NCBI GenBank assembly: GCA_963805255.1
Contig: CAWDTK010000019.1
Span: 372,001-436,000 of the forward strand
Length of the DNA stretch: 64,000 nt
Origin: Bog-532 sp963805255
GTDB lineage: Bacteria; Actinomycetota; Actinomycetes; Streptosporangiales; Streptosporangiaceae
Reading direction: 5' to 3'
The position numbers and the translations under genes are program-made. The notes under the pieces are model-generated. The model saw only the letters and a program-made list of their open reading frames with translations. It was not told where the DNA came from and did not search any database. Position 1 is the first letter of the stretch. Each line of letters begins with the position of its first letter. Positions 57,392-64,000 of this stretch are shown piece after piece.

Positions 57392-57488
57392 ATGGATCAG
57401 CAGCTTGCCGATCGCTTCGCTATCCGGGACGTCATTGAGACGTGGGCGATTGCCCGGACTCGGGCGACTGGGAGACTTTCCGCGCCAG
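57392..57488 (+). pseudogene. SnoaL/NTF2-like protein, N-terminal remnant with frameshift
   Basis: From ATG 57392 the frame gives MDQQLADRFAIRDVIETWAIAR. The next expected residues DSGDWETFRA are in the +1 frame. This is the usual start of SnoaL-like polyketide-cyclase-fold proteins. Similarity then ends in a 14-bp repeat array. Confidence 0.6.
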
Positions 57489-57490
57489 GG

Positions 57491-57560
57491 AGCCGAGTCC
57501 AGGGAGCCGAGTCCAGGGAGCCGAGTCCAGGGAGCCGAGTCCAGGGAGCCGAGTCCAGGG
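57491..57560 (+). repeat. Five 14-bp tandem repeats
   Basis: Five perfect AGCCGAGTCCAGGG units, plus partial units at each end, directly follow the SnoaL-like remnant. An unrelated smaller array of GTCGCCGC lies at about 57285-57312. Confidence 0.95.
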
Positions 57561-57792
57561 AGCCGGGACACCGACGAACGGGTTGCGGAGGGGTGTTGAA
57601 CATAACCGATTGGATGCGGATTTTTGGCGGCGCCGGGCCGTGGGTCGCGGTGCTGGGCGGCCTTTTCGCCGCGAGCTTCTATTTTTGCCGCTTTCCGCCA
57701 GGGGCGGACGATTTCGATCTGGTGGCTGAAATCGGGCTCCCGTCCGCTGGGCGCCGCCCGGCGGACGGCTATGCGCGGTTTCCCGGCTCCCG
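57561..57792. other. Interval between repeats and enoyl-CoA hydratase gene
   Basis: 232 bases with an open plus frame (ITDWMRIFGGAGPWVAVLGG and on) that I cannot assign. No start signal is evident. Together with the AT-rich patch at 57180-57235 this flank looks rearranged. Confidence 0.4.
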
Positions 57793-58569
57793 CTACCGGC
57801 CGCGGCGCCAGCGGGGCTTGCGCTTCTCCAGGAACGACCTCATCCCCTCGCGGGCGTCGGGCAGCTGGCTGGTCGCGGCCATGACCTCGACGGCGTAGGC
57901 GTAGGCCTTCGGCTGGTCCAGGTCGATCTGCGCGTAGAGGGCCTGCTTGCCGATGCCCTTGCTCTCCGCGGAACCGCGGGTCACCCGGTCGAGCAGGTCC
58001 TGGACGGCAGTGTCGAGCTGCGCGGCGGGCACCACTTGGTTGACCAGCCCCCAGTTCAGCGCGGTCCTGGCGTCGATGACGTCACCCGACAGGGCCATCT
58101 CCGCGGCGCGTTTGCGGCCCACGTTCCTGGCCACCGCCACCATCGGGGTGTGGCAGAACCAGCCGCCCTTGCCGCCCGGCGTGGCGAAGCCGGCATCCTC
58201 GCTCGCCACGGCGAGATCGGCGCTGGCCACCAGCTGGCAGCCGGCCGCCGTGGCCAGCCCGTGCACCCGCGCCACCACCGGCTGCGGCACCTGCTGGATC
58301 AGCGTCATCAGCTCCGCGCACGTCATCAGCAGGGAGCGGACGGCCGGCAGATCACCGTCGACGACATCGGCGAAGTCGTGCCCGGCACAGAACACCGGAC
58401 CGTTACCGGCCAGGATGACCCCCAGGGTGTCGCTGTCGCCGATGTCCCGGAACGCGGTGATCAGCTCGCGCATGTGTGCCAGCGACAGGGCGTTACGGCG
58501 CTGCGGCCGGTTCATCGTGATGGTCGCGAAATCGCCCGAACGCCCGACCAGGATGTGCTCAAACCCCAT
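57793..58569 (-). CDS. Enoyl-CoA hydratase/isomerase family protein
   Basis: 258 residues from ATG 58569. Crotonase-fold marks: TITMNRPQRRNALSLAHM, the oxyanion-hole segment VFCAGHDFADV and VHGLATAAGCQLVASADLAVASEDAGFATPG. The second catalytic Glu is replaced (GFATPGGKGGWFC), and the FLEKRKPRWR end is of the enoyl-CoA hydratase domain-containing group. The exact reaction is uncertain. Confidence 0.9.
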   Translation of the reverse strand: MGFEHILVGRSGDFATITMNRPQRRNALSLAHMRELITAFRDIGDSDTLGVILAGNGPVFCAGHDFADVVDGDLPAVRSLLMTCAELMTLIQQVPQPVVARVHGLATAAGCQLVASADLAVASEDAGFATPGGKGGWFCHTPMVAVARNVGRKRAAEMALSGDVIDARTALNWGLVNQVVPAAQLDTAVQDLLDRVTRGSAESKGIGKQALYAQIDLDQPKAYAYAVEVMAATSQLPDAREGMRSFLEKRKPRWRRGR

Positions 58570-58743
58570 GGCAGCCTCCCGCCCGCAGCCTACGCCGTTC
58601 CGCGGCGGTCAATAAGGGACAAGCTCAGGACACCCGGAGCTTCGCAGGCGTCGCGCTCGGGGCCGCACGGGCCGGAAGCCGTCCGGCGCGTGCTTCGCGT
58701 CGTAGGCGGCCTGGGCGGCGTGGATGTCCGCGACGTGGTAAGC

Positions 58744-58793
58744 TTGAAGCTTCAATCAGAAACTTGACGTTTCAAATATTTGGTGGTTACTAT
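58744..58793 (+). promoter_or_regulatory. Promoter with two MarR-like palindromes before yceI
   Basis: TTGAAGCTTCAA (58744-58755, perfect palindrome) and TTGACGTTTCAA (58764-58775, imperfect) are centred 20 bases apart, so they face the same side of the helix. The second overlaps the -35 TTGACG (58764-58769), which is 18 bases from TACTAT (58788-58793). A dimeric regulator of MarR type bound there would block the promoter. No such regulator gene is adjacent. Confidence 0.65.
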
Positions 58794-58831
58794 CGAGAAC
58801 CTAAGCACGATAGAGAACGATAGGAGAGGCC

Positions 58832-59395
58832 ATGAGCAGTGCCGCTACTGAGATCCCCGGGTACATCGCGGGAACGTGGGCGATCGACCCCATCCACTCC
58901 GAGGTCGGCTTCACCGTCCGGCACATGATGGTAAGCAAGGTCCGGGGCAAGTTCGAGAAAGTGGAAGGCACCTTTACCACCGGAGCCGACCCGCTCCAGT
59001 CCACCGTGACGGCCATCATCGACACCTCGTCGATCACCACCAGCCACAACGACCGCGACAACCACGTTCGGAGTGAGGACTTCCTGCACGTCGAGAAGCA
59101 CCCCACCATCACGTTCCAGTCCACCGGCGTGCGCCCGGACGGCGACGACTTCCTGCTCGACGGCAACCTCACGATCAAGGACGTCACCCGTCCGGTCAAA
59201 CTCAAGCTGGAGATCAACGGCTTCGGCCCGGACGCCTACGGCGGCACGCGGGCCGGCTTCTCCGCGAAGGGCGAGATCAGCCGGAAGGACTTCGGCGTGA
59301 ACTTCAACGGCGTGATCCCCGGCACCAACGGCGCGGTCGTCAGCGACAAGGTGTCGCTCGACCTTGAGGTCGAGGGCGTCCTTCAGCAGCAGTAA
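58832..59395 (+). CDS. YceI-family lipid-binding protein
   Basis: 187 residues from ATG 58832 with AGGAGAGG ahead. The lipocalin-like barrel that binds isoprenoids shows as GTWAIDPIHSEVGFTVRHMMVSKVRGKF, SSITTSHNDRDNHVRSEDFLHVEKHPTITFQS and GEISRKDFGVNFN. There is no signal peptide, so it is cytoplasmic, as in many actinobacterial members. Confidence 0.95.
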   Translation: MSSAATEIPGYIAGTWAIDPIHSEVGFTVRHMMVSKVRGKFEKVEGTFTTGADPLQSTVTAIIDTSSITTSHNDRDNHVRSEDFLHVEKHPTITFQSTGVRPDGDDFLLDGNLTIKDVTRPVKLKLEINGFGPDAYGGTRAGFSAKGEISRKDFGVNFNGVIPGTNGAVVSDKVSLDLEVEGVLQQQ

Positions 59396-59451
59396 CCCCG
59401 TATACGGCGCAGTCCGGCGCCCGGCCATTCGGCACCGCGCCCGGGGCCGTT

Positions 59452-59509
59452 TACCCGCAATGGCGCCATCGCGTGTCCTCCGGTGCACGTGATGGCGCCA
59501 TCGCGGGTA
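59452..59509. terminator. Large stem-loop downstream of yceI
   Basis: A 22-base arm at 59452-59473 pairs with 59488-59509 at 20 of 22 positions around a 14-base loop. Each arm also contains the palindrome ATGGCGCCAT. It lies about 57 bases after the yceI stop and should end transcription on either strand. Confidence 0.7.
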
Positions 59510-59614
59510 CCGGGGCACCCGGGGAAGCGGCGTTCCCGGGAGGCGCCCGGTATCAGCGGAGGCGGCCGGCGTCGGAGATCAGCGCGGACCAGTTGCGGCG
59601 ACCATCGAGTAGCC

Positions 59615-59856
59615 TCACCGGGCGCCCGACTGGGCCGCGGTGATCAGGCAGCCGGCGTCGGTGCCGGCCAGCATGACGATCCGGCCAGCATGACGATGAG
59701 GCCCGGTCCCCACACGGCCAGCAGGACCAGGGCGAGCGCGTGCCGCCGGCTCCGTTCGCTCCGGAGGACGGGCTGGGCCGGCGCGGCGGCGAGGGCCCGG
59801 ACCCCGGGCGGCGGGGTGAGGTCGTCGTCGGTGACGTGCGCGTCTCCCGCAGCCAA
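59615..59856 (-). pseudogene. Nramp manganese transporter relic (mntH-like)
   Basis: From TTG 59856 the minus strand codes for a hydrophilic start and then LALVLLAVWGPGLIVMLAG, the first helix of Nramp transporters. The expected continuation TDAGCLITAAQSGAR is present but in another frame, because a 17-bp tandem duplication (59664-59680 and 59681-59697) shifts the reading. It then stops at 59615-59617. The remaining nine or so helices are gone. Confidence 0.7.
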
Positions 59857-59896
59857 CAGTCCTCCCGGCGTCAGCGCCCCGCTCGTTCGGGCTAAT

Positions 59897-59915
59897 GTAG
59901 GTAAGCCTTGCCTAA
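59897..59915. promoter_or_regulatory. DtxR/IdeR/MntR-type metal box
   Basis: GTAGGTAAGCCTTGCCTAA matches the 19-base iron-box consensus TTAGGTTAGCCTAACCTAA at 15 positions and is nearly palindromic. It lies 41 bases upstream of the Nramp relic and 154 bases before the flavoprotein gene on the other strand. It most likely controlled the transporter. Confidence 0.65.
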
Positions 59916-60068
59916 CTCGGCTGCGCTAGCCTACTGGCCCGTCCCCCGCCGGCGTCAACCCGGGGCCGCCGGTGTCCACCCGGGGGGCCAGTGGCTATCC
60001 GGGGCCGCCGGGCAGGCCATCCTAAGATGGCGCTACCCGGCGATGCCGAGCCAACGGAGGCGAGTGCG

Positions 60069-61307
60069 ATGCCCTCAGGACCCACCTTTGTGATCGTCGG
60101 CGCCTCACTGGGCGGGGCCAGAGCGGCGGAGGCGCTGCGGGACGAGGGTTTCGACGGGCAGATCGTGCTCATCGGTGCGGAGGCGCATCACCCGTACGAG
60201 CGGCCGCCGCTGTCCAAGGACTATCTCCAGGGGCGCGCCGAACGGCAATCGATCTTTGTCCACGACGACGGCTGGTACGCCGAGCACGCCATTGACCTGC
60301 GGCTCGGCACCGCGGTGACGGCAATCGACCGGAACCTGCGCCAGGTCGCGCTGGCCAGCGGGGAAACCGTCGGCTACGGCAAACTGCTGCTGACCACCGG
60401 GGCGGCGCCGGCCCGGCTGCCGGTGCCCGGGGCGGACGCCAACGGGGTCCTCTACCTGCGGACGGTGGACGACAGCGAACGGCTGCGTGAGACCCTGGCG
60501 TCCGCGTCGCGCGTCGCCGTCATCGGGGCCGGCTGGATCGGGCTGGAGGTGGCTGCGGCCGCCCGGATCGCCGGGGCAGCGGTGACGGTCGTCGAGGTGG
60601 CGGAGCTGCCGCTGCTGGGTGTGCTGGGTCCGGAGGCGGCGCGGGTGTTCCTGGACCTGCACCGCGACCACGATGTCGATTTCCGGCTCGGCGCGCGGGT
60701 GGCCGAGATCGTGGTCAGTGCGGACGCGGCCACCGGAGTCCGGCTGGCCGACGGGACGGAGATCAGCGCCGACGCGGTAGCGATCGGCATCGGCGTGGCG
60801 CCCGCCACCGGGCTGGCCGAGGCCGCGGGCCTGGACGTCGGCGGCGGCGTCCGCACCGATGCGGCGCTGCGCACCTCCGACCCGGTCATCTATGCCGCCG
60901 GGGACGCCGCGCGCGCCTACCATCCGCTGCTCGGCACGCATCTGCGCGTCGAGCACTGGTCCAACGCGCGCCACCAGCCGGTCGCGGCGGCGCGCTCGAT
61001 GCTGGGCCAGGACGTGGCCTACGACCGGCTGCCGTACTTCTACAGCGACCAGTACGACCTCGGCATGGAGTATTCCGGGTACGTGCCGCCGGGCGGCTAC
61101 GACCGGGTGGTGTTCCGCGGGGACGTGGGCAAGCGGGAGTTCATCGCGTTCTGGCTGTCCGGCCGGCGGGTGCTGGCCGGCATGAACGTCAACATCTGGG
61201 ACGTCAACGACCAGATCCAGGAGCTCATCCGGGCGGGCCGCCCCGCCGACCCTGGGCGGCTGGCCAACCCGGACGTGCCCCTGGCCGAGACGGCCGCGAA
61301 GTCCTGA
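60069..61307 (+). CDS. NAD(P)H:ferredoxin reductase-type FAD oxidoreductase
   Basis: 412 residues from ATG 60069 with GGAGG ahead. Two Rossmann motifs: VIVGASLGGARAAEALRDEGF for FAD and VAVIGAGWIGLEVAAAARIAG for NAD(P)H. YERPPLSKDYLQG and YAAGDAARAYHPLLG are typical of ferredoxin/rubredoxin reductases that serve P450s and Rieske dioxygenases. The C-terminal reductase domain (YDRVVFRGDVGKREFIAFWL) is complete. No ferredoxin gene is adjacent. Confidence 0.93.
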   Translation: MPSGPTFVIVGASLGGARAAEALRDEGFDGQIVLIGAEAHHPYERPPLSKDYLQGRAERQSIFVHDDGWYAEHAIDLRLGTAVTAIDRNLRQVALASGETVGYGKLLLTTGAAPARLPVPGADANGVLYLRTVDDSERLRETLASASRVAVIGAGWIGLEVAAAARIAGAAVTVVEVAELPLLGVLGPEAARVFLDLHRDHDVDFRLGARVAEIVVSADAATGVRLADGTEISADAVAIGIGVAPATGLAEAAGLDVGGGVRTDAALRTSDPVIYAAGDAARAYHPLLGTHLRVEHWSNARHQPVAAARSMLGQDVAYDRLPYFYSDQYDLGMEYSGYVPPGGYDRVVFRGDVGKREFIAFWLSGRRVLAGMNVNIWDVNDQIQELIRAGRPADPGRLANPDVPLAETAAKS

Positions 61308-61316
61308 ACCCCGGGC

Positions 61317-62093
61317 TCAGCGGCCCAGCCGGTGCGCGGTGCGCTCCAGGTGCTCCCGCATGATCTTCGACGCGGCGTCCGGGTCGCGGCGGCGCACGGC
61401 CTCGATGAACTGCTCGTGCTCGCGGGCGCCGAGGTTGCCCATCCCCGGGGCTGCCTCCCGGGCCTGCTGCAGTGACATCAGCAGCGGCCCGCGGAACGAC
61501 TCGATCAGCACGACCACGGCCGGGTTGTGCGTGGCCTGCGCCACCCGGATGTGAAATTCCAGCGACATGTCCATGGAGTAGTCGCCGGTCTCGAGGAGCG
61601 CTTCCGACCGCTGGCAGATGCTTTCCAGGTCGGCCAGGTCTTCCTCGGTGGCACGCTCGCAGACCAGCGGGACGATGCCGGCTTCCAGGATCATCCGGAC
61701 CTCGGTGACATCGGCCGCGCTGATCACGGACAGCGTCAGCAGGTCGGCCAGGCCCTCGCCCACCCGGTCGCTGGAGGGCACGGTGACGAACGCCCCGCCG
61801 CGCGCGCCCACCCGGATCTCGACCAGCCCGCTGGACTCAAGCATCCGCAGCGCCTCGCGCACGGTGACCCGGCTGACCCCGAAACGTTCGCACAGGTCCC
61901 GTTCGGGCGGCAGGCGGTCACCTGGCTTCAGCTGCCCCTGCCGCATCAGGAGCCGGATCTGCTCGACGATGATCTCGGAGATCCGGCCCACGCTGACCCG
62001 GCTGAACAGTCCCGCCTCAGCCGGCGAGGGGACAGCAACCGGGGAGGGGACAGCGGCCTCCCTGGGCTGCACGGTTTCGCGCGACCCGGCCAT
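61317..62093 (-). CDS. FadR-type GntR transcriptional regulator
   Basis: 258 residues from ATG 62093, chosen because AAGGAGG sits seven bases ahead; the frame upstream to 62171 lacks this. The winged helix is ISEIIVEQIRLLMRQGQLKPGDRLPPERDLCERFGVSRVTVREALRMLESSGLVEIR. The FCD domain has the metal/ligand residues in LEFHIRVAQATHNP and GAREHEQFIEAV. It is convergent with the flavoprotein gene. Confidence 0.93.
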   Translation of the reverse strand: MAGSRETVQPREAAVPSPVAVPSPAEAGLFSRVSVGRISEIIVEQIRLLMRQGQLKPGDRLPPERDLCERFGVSRVTVREALRMLESSGLVEIRVGARGGAFVTVPSSDRVGEGLADLLTLSVISAADVTEVRMILEAGIVPLVCERATEEDLADLESICQRSEALLETGDYSMDMSLEFHIRVAQATHNPAVVVLIESFRGPLLMSLQQAREAAPGMGNLGAREHEQFIEAVRRRDPDAASKIMREHLERTAHRLGR

Positions 62094-62271
62094 CTGCCTG
62101 CCTCCTTCGCGACATGCTGCACGGCTTCCGCGACGTACTGGCGGCTTCACAGAAGTCGCTTGACTGCTCACTCTATGTTAGGAGTTATGGTTCGGCCAAT
62201 TTCAGCCAGGACCAGAGGGTGGGGCCGTGGGCTACGGTCATCTGGGTCTAAGCGCGGCTGACGATGGCTGG

Positions 62272-62604
62272 CTAGCGGCCGCCCCTGCTCCAGGCGGCCG
62301 TGTCGTGGCTGCAGGCGGCGTACCGCATCGAGGCACTGACGACGGCCTGGTCAGATGGGAGGCCCGGGCAGGCGTTACCCGTGGCGACGACGGTGACCAT
62401 GAGCCAGAGCGCGCCCAGCACGCTGAGCGCCAGGATGGAGATGATCATCGCCCGCCTGCCGGAGACAGCCTCGGTAGCCGGCATGGCCGCCGGCGACGCC
62501 AGCTTGGTGAAGCCCGCGAACATCGATTTCAGCCCGGGATCAGTCGCCTGGAGGGTCTGCTCGATCTGGTCAAGAACCGATTGCTGGCGCTCGGGCAGGC
62601 TCAT
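62272..62604 (-). CDS. DUF3040-like small membrane protein
   Basis: 110 residues from ATG 62604 with GGAG six bases ahead. MSLPERQQSVLDQIEQTLQATDPGLKSMFAGFTKL is the DUF3040 start (cytoplasmic helix). One clear membrane helix (MIISILALSVLGALWLMVTVV) follows and then a Cys-containing tail. Family members usually have two helices. The function is unknown. Confidence 0.8.
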   Translation of the reverse strand: MSLPERQQSVLDQIEQTLQATDPGLKSMFAGFTKLASPAAMPATEAVSGRRAMIISILALSVLGALWLMVTVVATGNACPGLPSDQAVVSASMRYAACSHDTAAWSRGGR

Positions 62605-62884
62605 CTGTTTCTCCGGTGCGTCTTTGACTCCCGCTGCCGTGCCGTCCGGGCACTTGTCCCTGCTGAGGCCGGTTCGGACGAGACCCGGCAAGCTCTAATC
62701 AACTATGACATGCACCACGAAAGCCAGACCAACCCGGCTGGCCCCGTGGCACGCAGCGAGCCCACCCGCACCTTCACCGCGTGGACGGCCGGGAGCCGGC
62801 GGCGGGCCAGGCACCCAGGCGGCGTGACCCCACGCCCGGGAACCGGCACTATGTGAGGTGAGTACCCGATGAATAGGATGAGCT

Positions 62885-64000
62885 ATGAGTGCGCCCCAGG
62901 CAGAACGTGGCCGGCAGGTCGGCGAGCGGGAGGCACGCCGGGTAGCGGAGGAAGCACGGGAGGCCGGGTGGCTTCAGCCCAGCTTTGGTAAGCAGCTGTT
63001 CCTGGGTGACTTCCGGCTGGACCTGATCCATCCGCATCCGCGCCCGAGTGCGGAGTCCAGCCGCCGTGGCGAGGAGTTTTGCGCCCGGTTGCGGGAATTC
63101 TGCGAGACGTCGGTGAACGGCGCGCTCATCGAGCGTGCTGCCCGCATACCCGATGAGGTGGTCAAGGGCCTGGCCGCCGTGGGCGCGTTCGGCATGAAAA
63201 TCGCGCCGGAATACGGGGGGCTCGGGCTCAGCAACCTGTACTACAACCGGGCGCTGATGATCGCCGGGTCCACCTCGCAGGCATTGGCCGCAATGTTGTC
63301 GGCGCACCAGTCGATTGGCGTGCCGCAGCCGCTGGCGCTGTTCGGGACCGATGAGCAGAAGCAGCGTTATCTACCACGGTGCGCGCGAGGCGAGATCAGC
63401 GCGTTCTTGCTCACCGAGCCAGATGTCGGCTCCGATCCGGCCCGGCTGAACACCACGGCGGCACCGTCGGCCGACGGGTCGGAGTATGTGCTGGACGGGG
63501 TCAAGCTCTGGACCACGAACGGAGTGGTCGCTGACCTGCTTGTGGTGATGGCCCGGGTGCCGGCGGGCGACGGGCACCGTGGCGGGATTACCGCGTTCGT
63601 CGTGGAGGGTGCCGCGCCCGGGATCACCGTCGAGCGGCGGAACGCGTTTATGGGCCTGCGCGGCCTGGAAAACGGGCTGACTCGATTCCATGAGGTCCGG
63701 GTTCCGGCCGCGAACCGCGTCGGCAAGGAGGGTCAGGGGCTGAAGATCGCCCTGACGACGCTGAACACGGGCAGGCTGGCGATACCCGCCAGCTGTGCCG
63801 CGGCGGGGAAGCTGGCGTTGAAGATCGCCAGGGACTGGTCGCGGGAACGGGTGCAGTGGGGGCGGCCGATCGGCGAGCACGAGGCGGTGGCCAAGAAGAT
63901 CTCGTTTATCGCCGCGACCACCTACGCGCTGGAGGCGGTGGTCGAGCTGTCCAGCCAGCTCGCGGATGATAAACGCAGCGACATCCGTATCGAGGCCGCG
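62885..64000 (+). CDS. Acyl-CoA dehydrogenase, N-terminal part (runs off the window)
   Basis: The frame is open from ATG 62885 (AGGA seven bases ahead) to the last base, 372 codons. The N-terminal helical domain (IPDEVVKGLAAVGAFGMKIAPEYGGLGLSNLYYNRALM), the FAD-binding FLLTEPDVGSDPARLNTTA with KLWTTNG, and the beginning of the C-terminal helix bundle (RERVQWGRPIGEHEAVAKKI) are present. An unusual N-terminal extension of about 75 residues suggests the long (about 600 residue) FadE type. The catalytic Glu would lie beyond the window. Confidence 0.92.
   Translation, partial: MSAPQAERGRQVGEREARRVAEEAREAGWLQPSFGKQLFLGDFRLDLIHPHPRPSAESSRRGEEFCARLREFCETSVNGALIERAARIPDEVVKGLAAVGAFGMKIAPEYGGLGLSNLYYNRALMIAGSTSQALAAMLSAHQSIGVPQPLALFGTDEQKQRYLPRCARGEISAFLLTEPDVGSDPARLNTTAAPSADGSEYVLDGVKLWTTNGVVADLLVVMARVPAGDGHRGGITAFVVEGAAPGITVERRNAFMGLRGLENGLTRFHEVRVPAANRVGKEGQGLKIALTTLNTGRLAIPASCAAAGKLALKIARDWSRERVQWGRPIGEHEAVAKKISFIAATTYALEAVVELSSQLADDKRSDIRIEAA

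Overview
The window is chromosomal DNA of a very GC-rich, Gram-positive actinobacterium. Start codons are often GTG, GC is extreme at third positions, and the gene order resembles known actinobacterial order: pdtaR-polA-rpsA-coaE-uvrB, then pyrG-nudix-ald-xerD-parA-scpAB-rluB-cmk-der. XRE/DUF397 pairs, a SAV2177-type methyltransferase, a DUF222/HNH gene and IS4-type transposases suggest a Streptosporangiales-like lineage (Streptosporangiaceae, Thermomonosporaceae or Treboniaceae). The sequence alone does not settle the family.

Left part, about 1-33 kb, is conserved core. It opens with the end of lgt, then gltB-gltD (glutamate synthase) and a ZTP riboswitch in front of glyA. A stretch of repeats and tRNA-Leu(CAA) follows. 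Next come the ANTAR regulator pdtaR, polA, rpsA, coaE, uvrB, a DMT-like membrane protein, and pyrG, nudix, ald and xerD, several of them overlapping. A ten-gene run with overlapping stop and start codons joins chromosome segregation (parA, a ribbon-helix-helix-like protein, scpA, scpB), ribosome and GTPase maturation (rluB, der), aromatic amino acid synthesis (aroH, tyrA), nucleotide metabolism (cmk) and biotin synthesis (bioA).

Right part, about 33-64 kb, is accessory. Two IS4-type elements both have 10-bp target duplications. One landed on the bioA stop codon without breaking it. The other split a small zinc-ribbon membrane protein gene, which can be rebuilt exactly in silico. Between them lie two XRE/DUF397 modules facing one bidirectional terminator, a SAM methyltransferase, oxidoreductases and a secreted serine protease. 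Further right are an orphan NMT1-like binding protein with a methyltransferase, an XRE protein with a primase/polymerase-like C-terminus, a c-di-GMP protein, an HxlR/NAD(P)-binding divergent pair, YceI with palindromic operators, a ferredoxin-reductase-type flavoprotein, a FadR-type regulator and the start of an acyl-CoA dehydrogenase.

Two themes recur. First, short tandem repeats (units of 13-30 bp, plus one of about 104 bp) sit at gene boundaries or inside coding ends in at least eleven places. Second, gene decay is visible: relics of an Nramp manganese transporter with its DtxR-type box, a DUF222-HNH endonuclease, a serine-recombinase helix-turn-helix, a discoidin-like domain, a SnoaL-like protein and an unidentified protein with compensating frameshifts.
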